NCBI GenBank assembly: GCA_037039925.1
Contig: JAXRKP010000367.1
Span: forward strand, 76,001-140,000
Direction: 5' to 3'
Length of the DNA: 64,000 bases
Origin: Doris montereyensis
Taxonomy: Eukaryota > Mollusca > Gastropoda > Nudibranchia > Dorididae
A model generated the notes under the pieces. It had not been told where the DNA came from, did no database searches, and was given only the letters and a program-made list of their open reading frames with translations. Both the position numbers and the translations under genes were made by a program. Numbering within the stretch: the stretch's first letter is position 1; each line of letters opens with the position of its first letter. This document shows positions 31,092-42,957 of this stretch, piece after piece.

Positions 31092-31427
31092 TTATCTTAC
31101 TCCTATATCTACATCAAATTCAGCAGGTACATTTCCAGCTGCTCTCACTGCACATGTTGTTTGATTGTAAAAAAAAAAACTTTTAATGGTTTCTATTAAA
31201 TTTTGCTCAGCATTGTGTTCTTTTAAAGAATGCCATAGTTCGTCTCTCCTCACAGTGTCAAATGCCTTTTCTATATCTATAAAACACAGGTGCAAGTCAA
31301 TGTTTCTCTCAAGGAATTTTTCTATTATTTGTCTAATTGTAAATATGTGGTCTTGTAAACTTCTTCCTGGTCTAAATCCACTCTGATGCTCTTCAACCTG
31401 ATCCTCTACTCTTTTTCTTAGTCTCAT
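31092..31427 (-). pseudogene. LINE reverse transcriptase, N-terminal palm
   Basis: Contains QSGFRPGRSLQDHIFTIRQ and LCFIDIEKAFDTVRRDELW, reverse transcriptase motifs 2a and A (catalytic D in FIDIEKAFD). It is separated by a frameshift from the 3' RT segment. Confidence 0.85.
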
Positions 31428-33270
31428 TTCCAGTATTCTGGCATATACTTTTCCTGGAACGTTAAGTAGTGATATCCCTCTATAGTTTGAGCATTACTTG
31501 TTTCTCTTACTAATTGATATATACTCCTTGTTTCATACGTTCTGGGGGATTATGTAATTGGTGAAAATGATTTCTCCATGTTTTCATGATTTTACTGACT
31601 TCTTTCATTATTTCTCCTTTGGCATTCTCAATTTGTCGTATTGGGCATTCTTTGATCTTTCTCATGCTCTTCATTGCCCCCAGAACAGTTTTTGATTTCC
31701 TTGATAACTTTTTTGAAGTCTTTGTCCAAACTCTTCCCATTGTTCCTGTTTTGCTTTCCTAACTTCCTCTTTGGCAATAGTTCTTTTATTCACGTAATCT
31801 ATCCTATCCTCTGGTCTCTTTGTTTGTCCTTTCTTTTCTTTGATCTTAGTCTTGACGTTCCCATTCCACCACTGTTCTTTTCCCATCTTCTTTAATTTCT
31901 TCTTTGTTTCAAGCCCTCTTTATTACATCTGAGTGTTTCTTTAGGTAAATCATCAGCCACTTTTCTTCTATTGTGCTATCATTCCAGATCCATCTGTCTT
32001 TCACTTTAATCTTTTTCCAGATTGGTATACCTTTTTACTACTGGTTTATTTATACATCAGCCACTTTTCTTCTTCTTGTGCTATCATTCAGATCCATCTA
32101 TTTTCACTGATAAATCTTTTTATCCAGATTTTAGTACTTTAGCTTTCTTCTTTCCTTTTCTGTTTGTTTTCTTCAGTCAGGTATCTCATTTTGGCAGTCA
32201 CTAAGTGATGATCTCTAAATGTGTCTGCCCCTCTGTTTACTCTTGCATTCAATGTACTGTAAATAGAATGAGCTGCTAACTATTATGTAGTCTATCATTG
32301 GCTTTTCACACCTGTCTTCATTTACTCTTGTTATTTGTGGATATCTTTATGAGGAAAAAAGGTGTTAACTATTTTCATGTTATTCTTTAGGCAAAAATCT
32401 ATGAGTTCTCTCCATTTGGAGAAGTTGTTGTCTTTCCTTCTTTACCTTTTACTCCTCCTGACGTTTCTATATTGTTGCCTACTCTAGCATTTAAATCTCC
32501 TAAAACCATTAATTCTTGTTTGTGTTTAAGATTCTCTGCAGCTATTTGTAAATCGTTTTCGAAGATATCTTTTTCTTTAGTTGCGTCTTCGTTTGGTAAT
32601 AATTTAATTTCTCGTCATTTTGGTTTAATATTTACCTCTAATAGCCGTGGGCTTATAAATTTCCAACTTTTCTAGTAGCTTTTCATGCCTTTTATGCACT
32701 AGGAGGCCTACTCCTGCTCTAGCTCTATCTGTAACATCTACTCATGAGAAAATTAAAATATGATTCGGTCTTACATTTTCTATTCCTTGTCCTTTTTTCT
32801 TTGTTTCTGTAATGGCCAAAATATCTACGTTGAAATTTTCCATTTTTCAACTAATTCTAATTCTTTTCCATTTATTGCCCTAACATTCCATGTTCCAAAA
32901 ATCACAGTCCGTGTTCGTTTCCAAGTTCATCTTCGAAAGATCAAGCCAGTCATATTATATTTATTTCTCTGAATCAGTTTATTTTGGATAAGCAGGGGAT
33001 TAGCCCACTGTACCTTAGGTAGATGGTGGGGCTGTCACCTTGAGCCCCCCCACCCCTACCTGACCTTGTTATTTTCTGCCAGGGTTGACTCCCCTAGCCT
33101 TTAGTCATTCAAGACCAGCCTGCAAGGCAACAAGTTGGTTTTTTCTGTCAGGGTTAACTCCCTTAGCTGTTGGTCGGCCAAGACCCACCTGCAAGGCAGC
33201 AGGAGACTCGTGGAGGGTGGGATCCTCTACCCCCGTACATGTGCTTACCCGTCCACTGCCCGGTTTGGTG

Positions 33271-33460
33271 AAATTGTCACTTATTATTGTCGTTTATCAC
33301 TTCTGACGTCACTACACTGTCTGTTGGTTTTTAATGGAGTTGTCACTTATTATTGTCGTTTATCACTTCTGACGTCATTCCACCGTCTGGGGTTCCCTGA
33401 GTGGCGTTGGCACGTATTGTCATTGTCCACTTTTGACGTCACTCCACTTTCTGTCGTTCG
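33271..33460. repeat. 67-bp satellite, right part beyond the LINE
   Basis: Three more units (tcacttattattgtcgttta, cttctgacgtcactac) continue the array seen at 29316-30150. Flanks ggtggaatt (left) and ggtgaaatt (right) mark the LINE insertion point. Confidence 0.93.
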
Positions 33461-33465
33461 AGGAC

Positions 33466-33735
33466 TCTGTACTATAGAGGCAATGTGGCGGCCTATCAAC
33501 CCAAAGGTAGTGGGTTCAAACCCAGACAAGGGTTGAAAAATGTTCTCGTGTTTTTAAAATAAATTTACCCCCTCCCTACCTGGCACAGGTAGGTGGATCG
33601 ACACCTAGTCCCAAAAGAGATGGACGATAAAAATGAGGTCCCGTCTGCAGACCCCAACACAGAACGTTAAAGATCCTTTCGCTGTTTATACAGCAATCCG
33701 GACAAAATAATAAAACAATCCTCCTTTCGTTGTGG
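33466..33735 (+). mobile_element. SINE family A copy
   Basis: Head tagaggcaatgtggcggcct with gtagtgggttcaaaccca, body aggtaggtggatcgacacct and gttaaagatcctttcgctgt. It follows the resumed 67-bp satellite right of the LINE. Confidence 0.65.
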
Positions 33736-33949
33736 TTCTTGACAGCCATGCCCACCTTGGTGAATGAAATAACGGAATTCTAAATGCAATCCTGTGGTTT
33801 TTGGCTATTTTTGAATGATCTAGAAATGTATTAATGATTCATTTTCCCTTATCATAGTGTCATATCAGAAGATTTTCACTTGGGGTGGGGTGGTGGATTG
33901 AGGGGATAGGTCTTGTCTCACAGAAGGTCTAAATGCTTGCAAGTAAAAG

Positions 33950-34270
33950 CAAAGTTCATTCAAGGCCCTTAAGGCCCATAGAGCCAGACAATAATCACCT
34001 TCCTGGACAGGATGCTAGTCTGTGTAGAGTTGGATCATGCCCCAGGTTCGAATCCTGTCAAAGGTCCTAGGTCCGAATTTTGTTCCTTGGGAAAGTCACT
34101 TTCCCACTCTATTCAGAGTGGGGGAAAATGTGTGTTAGTGTTACGTGTCTCCCACTCTATTCAGAGGAAACAGTGTTGTGTCGCCAGACAACGTGGCTTT
34201 GCTAGGATTCGAACTCGGGACCTTATGATCTCTAGTCCGGAAGCCTAACCGCTTGGCTACTGACACCATG
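33950..34270 (-). mobile_element. SINE family B, rearranged copy
   Basis: The reverse body (ggcccatagagccagacaat) at the left and the reverse head (gattcgaactcgggacctta, gaagcctaaccgcttggcta) at the right flank a segment with a second B-box-like ggttcgaatcctgtcaaagg. It looks like a mosaic of two copies in opposite orientation. Confidence 0.55.
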
Positions 34271-34539
34271 CTACATAGATGCTTGCAAGTTTGATGTTTA
34301 TGTTGGGAGTCAAAAGTCCTCAGTTTGAATCCCAGCAGAGACATACAAATAAAAACATTTTCATTCATTGTCTTCTTCTTCTTTTTTTTTTCGCCGAGAA
34401 GAGTGGGATTTGGGGGAAGGGGGGGGGAGGAAGGGGAGAGGGGGCTGGAGTAAGGACTCTATTATAAAAATCATCATGTGACATCAGGTAGATCAAACTC
34501 ATCAGATGACACTGTTGGACATCGACGTAAAACTTGGGA

Positions 34540-34832
34540 GGTTGATTTTTATTTGTATCCACATTCAATATTAAGGTCACCCCTGGGGTTTTGATAGGAA
34601 TTTTAATTCTTCCCCAGACTGCCCTTTAAACAATCAAAGAATCTTTAACAGACGCACAGAGTGTTGCGATCTGCACACGCCTCGTTTTTATCGTCTGTCT
34701 CTACTAAAACTTAGGGCCATAAACCTCGAGAAAACTTTTCATTAGTTTCAACCTGCCTCGGTTTGAACCCATTCCACTAACTTTTAGCTGAGATGCCGAC
34801 ACCTTGCCTCTGGCCCACTGAGTCACGGGGTC
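34540..34832 (-). mobile_element. SINE family A copy, reverse
   Basis: Shares gactgccctttaaacaatca, cacagagtgttgcgatctgc and the reverse head gatgccgacaccttgcctct with the other copies. It is diverged, with a body deletion. Confidence 0.6.
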
Positions 34833-34841
34833 ACCCATGAG

Positions 34842-35400
34842 AGCAGGAGTAATCCCCAAAACCACGGGGTTGTAGTCCCCAAAACCATGGGGTCTTGGTT
34901 CCCCAAAACCATGGGGTCATAGGGACTTTCATGAGCAATGAGATGGGGTCATGAGGGAATAGTATGGGGCCTGAGTAGTCCCCAAAACTCATGAGGGACA
35001 ATGAGTAATCCCCAAAACCACGGGGTCATGAGGGACAATGAGTAGTAGTCCGTCATGAGACAATGAGTAGTCCCCAAAACCATGGGGTCATGAGGGACAA
35101 TGAGTAATCCCCAAAACCATGGGGTCATGAGGGACAATGAGTAATCCCCAAACCATGGGGTCATGAGGGACAATGAGTAGTCCCCAAAACCATGGTTTCA
35201 TGAGGGACAATTAGTAGTCCCCAAAACCATGGGGTCATGATGAGTAATCCCCAAAGCCGGGGTCCGAGGGACAATGAGTAATCCCCAAACCACGGGGTCT
35301 GACGGACAATTTTAATCTCCTAAGTCATGAGGGACAAGTTATATCCATTTCACCTGGGTCAATGAGTCCCCAAACCATGGGGAAATGAGTGTCTTTCCCA
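34842..35400. repeat. 37-bp minisatellite
   Basis: Unit ggggtcatgagggacaatga followed by gtaatccccaaaaccat, with increasing divergence to the right. Confidence 0.93.
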
Positions 35401-35479
35401 AGGACCAGAACGTCGGACCTAGTTTTTCTAGGATTCGAAACCATGGGGCCTCATGAATCAAAATGTGTGGCAGCCTAAC

Positions 35480-37075
35480 CTACTAACATGACCTACTAAC
35501 GTCCAGCACTTACCCCAGGACCTACATAACCTACATGACGTAGCAACAGGAACTACTATACTAACAGGATCTACTAATTTATAATCTACCAGCAGGACCT
35601 ACAAAAAGAAACTACTAACAGGACGTACAAACAGGAAACCGTGCTAATCAAAGGAACTACAAACAGGAACTACTAACAGGACGTACTAACAGGACCTACA
35701 AACAGGACGTACTAGCAGGAAACTACTAACAGGACTACTAACAGGGCTACAAACAGGACCTACAAAAAGGAACTACAAACAGGACTACAAACAGGACATA
35801 CTAACAGGACCTACAAACAGGACTACAAGCAGGAACTACTAACAGGACGTACTAACAGGACCTACAAACAGGAACTACAACAACTACTAACAGGACGTAC
35901 TAACAGGAACTACTAACAGGACCTACAAACAGGACTACTAACAGGACATACTAACAGGTACAAACAGGATGTACTAACTAACAGGACGTACAAACAGGAC
36001 AAACAGGAACTACAAACAGGACGTACTAACAGGAACTACTAACAGGACCTACAAACAGGAACTACAAACAGGAACTACAGGATGTACTAACAGAACTACT
36101 AACAGGATGTACTAACAGGACCTACAAACAGGATGTACAAACAGGACGTACTAGCAGGAACTACTAACAGGATGTACATACAGGACCTACAAACAGGAAC
36201 TACAAACATGAACTACTAACAGGAACTACTAATAGGACCTACAAACAGGAACTACAAACAGGACCTACAAACAGGAACTTCTAACAGGACTACAAACAGG
36301 ACCTACAAACAGGACCTAGCAGGAACTAAACAGGAACTACTAACAAGACGTACTAACAGGACCTACAAACAGGAACTACTAACAGGACATACTAACAGGA
36401 CCTACAAACAGGACCTACAAAAGGAACTACTAACAGGAACTACTAACAGGACCTACAAACAGGAACAAAAACTACTAACAGGACCTACAAACAGGAACTA
36501 CTAACAGGAACTACTAACAGGACCTACGAACAAAAACTACTAACAGGACGTACTAACAGGAACTACTAACAGGACGTACTAACAGGAACTACTAACAGGA
36601 CGTACTAACAGGAACTACTAACAAGACTTACTAATAGGACCTACAAGACTTACTAATAGGACCTACTAACAGGACGTACTAGCAGGACCTACTAACAGGA
36701 CCTACTAGCAGGACCTACATGACCATGCAACAGGGACTACTAACAGTACCTACCAGCAGGATTTACTAATATGATCTACCAGCATGACGTACTAGCAGGA
36801 CCAACAAATAGGAACTACCAATATGACCTACAAACAGGAACTACCAATATGACCTACAAACAGGAACTACCAATATGACCTACAAACAGGAACTACCAAT
36901 ATGACCAACAAACAGGAACTACCAATATGACCAACAAACAGGAACTACCAATATGACCAACAAACAGGAACTACCAACATGATTTACTAACAGGACCTAC
37001 AAACATAACCTACCAGCAGGACCTACAAACAGGAACTAACAACATGACTTACTAACAGGACCTACCAACCGTCCA
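35480..37075. repeat. 1.6 kb minisatellite, 13-bp units
   Basis: Units aactactaacagg, acctacaaacagg and acgtactaacagg alternate irregularly; a 26-bp variant ending ccaatatgacc dominates the right end. Confidence 0.95.
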
Positions 37076-37492
37076 CTTTCCATCAGGCTTGTGTTTCATA
37101 GAAATTTATCCTGTCAACCATATGCGGTGATCTCGGGGTGAATTGATAGGAAACAGCAAGGAAAAAAAGATAAGTAAACGTTAAAGAAGGAAAGCAAAGA
37201 AGTAGGACCTACCAGTACCATCGCCAACCGCCGGCTTCCACCAGGCACCACAGACAAACAAGGCAGCAGGAAAAAATAATTCAAAAACAGCAACTAAACA
37301 CATTGTAGCCTGGGTTTCCTTTAGGAGGAATTTTTTTTCTCCTATTTCTTTTATTAAATATAGAAAATCAATAAATGTTTGGCATACTCTAATCATGTAC
37401 ATGGGATATATAATATGACTTCAATTGCTAGGGTGTAGAATTTGAAAGAACAAAAAAATATATGGTACTGCCATGCTATTGTTATTATAGTT

Positions 37493-37600
37493 ACCAAAAA
37501 TGTCTTATAGTACCAAAAATGTCTTATAGTACCAAAAATGTCTTATAGTACCAAAAATGTCTTATAGTACCAAAAATGTCTTATAGTAGCAAAAATGTTT
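37493..37600. repeat. 19-bp repeat, 5-6 copies
   Basis: Unit tagtaccaaaaatgtctta. Confidence 0.95.
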
Positions 37601-40200
37601 CAATACGTTAAAAAGGTGGAAACAAAACATATTCCACAACTTAAAAATGTGAATTTCCTGAACAATTTTGGTGATTTAAATTAAACAAAGTATAAAGAAA
37701 CAAAAAAACCAGTTCAATAGATTTTTAAAAACACATGAATCTTGCAATTTATTTTTATTTTTTTATTTTCCGATTGTGCTTTGGCGCTGTTTTAGGCTTC
37801 ATTGTTTTAGTTTGTTTTTTTGTCGATATTTTTGTCTTCTTTTTTTTTAAGCCTCATTTGTCTTCTTGGGGATGGTGAAGAAAGGATTGAGGGTGAGGGT
37901 GTGTGTGTGTGTGTATTTGTGTGTATGTGGATTGGGGTTGGAGTGGAAGGGATTTAGTTGCCTTTTTTAATGTGTTCAAGATCTTCATTTCTTAGCACTG
38001 AAAGAAATAGTAGGCACCCTGTCAGTGTCACTTACCTTTCCTTCTGTAAAAATAATTTATTTAAAATAATTTTTTTTTTATCAAAACCTGTTTTAATATA
38101 AAAAAAATAAAAAAAACTGCAAACAGGAACAAACACACTCAACAGCAAATTCAGGTCATTCAACAATTATGGTTGATAGCAAAAATATTTAAAGTTTCAA
38201 AATTTTTAAAAAAGATCACATGTATATAATTATATATTAATAAATTTTTATATAATATGTGTGTATTATAAGTTCAATCACAGTGTCATACATAACAAAA
38301 AGTTGTCACCAGTACAAGAGAGAAGCAATCTCTTCACAAATCAAGGTGACTGGATATCAGGAATACGGACATTGTAAAATACTGCTGTTTTCATTTGAAA
38401 GCACGTACACGTATAATCGCTTCTGTCTCTCAACCCAGTTTCACTACAATTACCATTAACGTGTTTTCTTATCCTAATTTCTCATTTGTATGAAACACAC
38501 CAGTCAACCTACGTCAATAGAATGACCCAGATATTCACACTAGTAGCAGAATTTTCACAGCTTCCATAGATTACGCCCTTTCATTTGAAAACGGCCGTCA
38601 AATTCTTGCCCTCCGCAAATGAAAGGGTATATAATTCTTTTCAACGCAAGACTGACCACTACGATTATCTTGATGGGCGGCCAGATAAAAGAACTCTCTC
38701 TCTCCCTCCTATCTCTCTTTGTCTCTCTCTCTATCTCTCCCCCCCCGCCCCCTCTCTCTCCTACCTCTCTTTATCTCTTCTCTCTCTTTTTCTCTCTTTT
38801 ACTATGTCTCTCTCTTCTCCGTCTCTCCTCCCTGTCTTTCTGTCCTATCTCTCCTATCTCTGTACTACCTCTCTCTGTCTCTGTCTGTTCCTCCTATCTC
38901 TCTGATTCTCTCTCCTTTCTCTCTCTCCATATCTATGTCTCCTTTATCTCCCCCTCCCCAAACTATACAGACTTCATTCTGCACCAAACGACTTTCTATG
39001 TCGTAGTATTACTCTTACTATAACAACATATATTCTACATGTTTTGCTCAGTTGCTACGAGGATGGGTCCACAAGAAATGTTTATAATATATATATATAT
39101 ATCATATAATACTTATATGACACATTAAAATCATTGTGAAGAAGCTTGTCATAAAAAGCATGATGCTATTGATACTCTTATGAATTACTTTCTGTCCCTG
39201 CAGATCTTGAAGCTGTGTTTTCTAATATTTTAAACCTTGATTTATAGTGGATATGAGGTTGATGGGGCACATTAAATTATTATCTGCTGGCACTTGGTTT
39301 TCGGTAATGTTTCCCAGTCGCTGCATCTCGTTAACTTACTTCAGCCGCCACAACTAACCGTTTCAGTTGATAACTTGTTCTGAAATACTAATCACTGATT
39401 AGACAAAGACCATCAGACTGTTCCGTCCCCTCACTCAAGGGAAGATGACTCTCAACTCTCAGCTGCTGTCAATCAAGCTATTCAGCCAAACGATTTTTAT
39501 GCACACGCAATGATGACCAGCCGGTGACCCTTATACGCCTTTTTAAATGAAAACGAGGGGCCTTGGCAGGCCACTGTTTTAAAGAAGCCGATAATATGCC
39601 TTACTGGCGATTATACGACCTTTCATTTGAAAAAATTGAAATGCCTCTAATTTTGAGTAAAGAATTTTTTTTTTTAGTTTTGAGCACATAGCGAGTTCGT
39701 CTAAGTCTAAACTATACGAAAATGTAAAAAAAGTATTTTTTGATAAAAATCGATTATACGCCCTTTCAAATGAAAATGGCAGAATACATTACGGTACATG
39801 TATTTGTCTAACACTTAGTCATGAGGTGCTGAAACATTGAATTCTCTATAATACTATAAATGTTAATAGTGTTAATACTGTTTTAAAAGCATAATGCGTG
39901 AAGACAAGTACGCTGTTCTGACTTACAGCAATCAAGGATTCTGAGATTAAGTTTTAGTGGAGATTCTTGCAGGGCAAGGCTTTCTTATTTATGAATGCAC
40001 TAGTTATTTTTTTCTACAAGCATGCAGGCAGGACCCGTAATCTTGCGTTTTGCAGGTAAAGAAAGCCAAAAATTGTCACAAAATACAAAATGGCAAATGG
40101 TTTCTGTTAATGTTTACATACATATAGGCTATTTCACACATACATCATATATAATGATAATCAATTTGTTAACCCAACAAGCATTCTTAGATCTAAACTA
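37600..40200. other. AT-rich unique DNA, no recognised gene
   Basis: Contains a short GT run near 37900, A/T runs and the CT-rich tract at 38690-38960. Copies of an attatacgccctttcatttg-type segment recur at about 38570, 39610 and 39750, so a small dispersed repeat is present. Confidence 0.4.
38690..38960. repeat. CT-rich polypyrimidine tract
   Basis: Imperfect CTCT/CTAT/CTGT sequence over 270 bp; no coding content. Confidence 0.93.
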
Positions 40201-40208
40201 TTTAGATA

Positions 40209-41313
40209 CAGTGCAACCTCTCTAATTGGGAAGTCTTGGCAGATTGTAAAATTGTCCCGGTGAACCAGGGATTTTAGTTTGTCCTCAACAGTTTTGGGTA
40301 TAAGCTCTTTACTGAGTGGTGAAATGCACAATTAAGCAAACAATTTATTGTAGCCACAGGACCGGTTGATAAAACCTAATTTATTGTAGCCATAGAACCA
40401 GTTGATAAAACGTAATTTATTGTAGCCACAGGACCAGTTGATAAAACCTAATTTATTGTAGCCATAGAACCAGTTGATAAAACCTAATTTATTGTAGCCA
40501 CAGGGCCAGTTGATAAAACCTAATTTATTGTAGCCACAGGGCCAGTTGATAAAACCTAATTTATTGTAGCCACAGGGCCAGTTGATAAAACCTAATTTAT
40601 TGTAGCCACAGGACCAGCTGATAAAACCTAATTTATTGTAGCCACAGGACCAGTTGATAAAACCTAATTTATTGTAGCCACAGGACCAGTTGATAAAACC
40701 TTATTTATTGTAGCCACAGGACCAGCTGATAAAACCTAACTAACTTGGCATTCACCAGTGGTGTCACTCAAAAAGTCGAACTTCATTGAACGGCCGATGT
40801 ATAAGACACGTAATCAAGAACGCAATGTGGATCATTTAATTATCTCCTCGTGCGTCCACACTTGTGATTGCCCGGCTACGACAGTGCACGACTCTGTTCT
40901 ATAAATGCCACCCTATATCAACACCACACTGTGTTGTTTGGTGGACAAGCAAAAGACTGGTTCGACACCTGATTTGACACCTGCGTAATGAGTGTCTGGC
41001 TTGTGTCATCGCGAACTGGTACTTACGACATCGTGTGCATATTATGTAATATATAACACGCGCAGTACTAATGTAAGGGTAACAATTGATTTGTTGTTGA
41101 CACAGAGACCAAATTTGGATTACAAGTGAGTGTTGGAATAAATAATTATGGGGTGAATGGTGACGATAATCAATGCAAACTCGTGAAAAATTGTCCCGAT
41201 TAGCCAGGGACCTTTCCCGTTTAGAGAGAGAAAATATATAGAAAAAGTTCCGTTCCGGGATTTTCTTCCTGATTGGCCGGGTCTCCACTTCCCCGATTAG
41301 ACAGGTTCCACTG
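40209..41313. mobile_element. pogo/Tigger-like non-autonomous DNA transposon with TA target duplication
   Basis: The left end cagtgcaacctctctaat and the right end (reverse complement) cagtggaacctgtctaat form terminal inverted repeats. Similarity continues inward (attgtcccg...ccaggga on both sides). TA flanks both ends (40207-40208 and 41314-41315). No transposase was seen. The interior carries a 36-bp minisatellite (40334-40740). The flanks join to match a unit of the adjacent 40-bp array. Confidence 0.75.
40334..40740. repeat. 36-bp minisatellite inside the pogo-like element
   Basis: Unit cctaatttattgtagccaca plus ggaccagttgataaaa, about 11 copies. Confidence 0.96.
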
Positions 41314-41315
41314 TA

Positions 41316-41905
41316 ACACACTGTGCAAATTGGTAAGATCTAAACTATTCAGATGATACACTGTGCAAATTGGTAAGATTTAAACAATTCAGATGATACA
41401 CTGTGCAAATTGGTAAGATCTAATCTATTCAGATGATACACTGTGCAAATTGGTAAAGATCTAATCTATTCAGATGATATAATGCAAATATCTAATCTAT
41501 TGATGATACAAATTGGTAAGATTTAAACAATTCAGATGATACACTGTGCAAATTGGTAAAAGATTTAAAAATTGATGATACAGCAAATTTAAGATTTAAA
41601 CAATTCAGATGATACACTGTGCAAATTGGTAAGATCTTAACAATTCAGATGATACAGATAAGATCTTAACAATTCAGATGATACACTGTGCAAATTGGTA
41701 AGATCTAAACTATTCAGATGATACACTGTGCAAATTGGTAAGATCTAAACAATTCAGATGATACACTGTGCAAATTGGTAAGACTTAAACTATTCAGATA
41801 ACACACTGTGCAAATTGGTAAGATTTAAAATATTCAGATAACACACTGTGCAAATTGGTAAGATTTAAACTATTCAGATGATACACTGTGCAAATTGGTA
41901 ACAAA
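41316..41905. repeat. 40-bp minisatellite, about 15 copies
   Basis: Unit acactgtgcaaattggtaag plus atctaaacaattcagatgat. It abuts the right end of the pogo-like element, whose left flank (agatctaaactatttagata) is part of another unit. Confidence 0.96.
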
Positions 41906-42151
41906 TACAACTGATCACAAGTTTCCATTATCACATATACCAATAAGAAATAAAAAAGCTTTTCATATTTGACTATTAAAAAGCATATGGGCGGACATTT
42001 GTAAAAGTAAAAGCACAAGAAAAGGGCATTATATAAAAAGCACCATGGAGGGGGTTCAGTATTGAATTCACAACCAATGATAATCAAGCAGGTAAAAGCA
42101 GCTTTGTCGGTAGCCAAACAAACACAACATGCACGTCATTCCATCAGCCAT

Positions 42152-42590
42152 AAAATTAAGAGAGATGTGAATACATGGATGTGGGAATGAGAGACTGACT
42201 TCATGAAAGTATATAAAATTGAGGGAGATGTGAATACGTGGATGTGGGAATGAGAGAGTGACTTCATGAAAGTATATAAAATTAAGGGAGATGTGAATAT
42301 GTGGATATGGGAATGAGAGAGTGACTTAATGAAAGTACATAAAATTAAGGGAGATGTGAATACATGGATGTGGGAATGAGAGAATGACTTCATGAAAGTA
42401 CATAAAATTAAAGGAGATGTGAATACATGGATGTGGGAATGAGAGAATAACTTCATGAAAGTATATAAAATTAAGGGAGATGTGAATACATGGATGTGGG
42501 AATGAGAGAATGACTTCATGAAAGTACATAAAATTAAAGGAGATGTGAATACAGGGATGTGGGAATGAGAATGACTACATGAAAGTACAA
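42152..42590. repeat. 63-bp minisatellite, 7 copies
   Basis: Unit contains aagggagatgtgaatacatg, gatgtgggaatgagagaatg and acttcatgaaagtacataaa. Period 63 bp gives an open minus frame of 155 codons that is a repeat artefact. Confidence 0.95.
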
Positions 42591-42957
42591 TCAACTCGCC
42601 CAATAGGCCTAAATTGTGCCTTTTGGTTTGTTAAATCATAAAATTTGAATCTTATCCCATCTTGTCTGAAGAAAGCAATTCTGATGCAAGAATCAATACT
42701 CAGAAAGAAAAGATATACATGTATATCTTTTCAGGACACTATAATTTTAAAAAGCACAAAGTTTTTTAAATCTATCCTGTAGATTAATAAACTAAAAAAT
42801 GTATAACATAAAATGATTGAACAAAATGTGAAATTAAACATTCATCGCATTGTTTATCTAGGCTACAAAACAGTCAATGGAGATACAGTACCCGCCAGAT
42901 TCCAGCACCACAATCTTTGGAGAAGCCCAAAGGCGTGAAGCAAACTGAGCGTGCAGA

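Larger units (their letters stand above)
30155..33270 (-). mobile_element. LINE (non-LTR retrotransposon), decayed, endonuclease + reverse transcriptase
   Basis: The 5' end is at the right. Near 32905-32870 the minus strand reads FGTWNVRAINGKELELVEK, the start of an AP-type endonuclease. Further blocks are DRARAGVGLLVHKR (about 32700), YTRVNEDRCEKPMIDYIIV (about 32300), QSGFRPGRSLQDHIFTIRQ and HLCFIDIEKAFDTVRR (31390-31250). The catalytic SFADDLVLFG is near 30960, and the 3' part AYNTVYCPTLLYGSEAWTLD is near 30600. Many stops and frameshifts interrupt it. The 67-bp satellite resumes on both sides (to 30150 and from 33271), marking the insertion. The clade is not assigned; an RTE-related or other AP-endonuclease LINE fits. 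Confidence 0.85.

Noticed and set aside
42136..42603. 155-codon minus-strand open frame
   Set aside because: Exactly seven 63-bp repeat units; period divisible by three, no other coding evidence.
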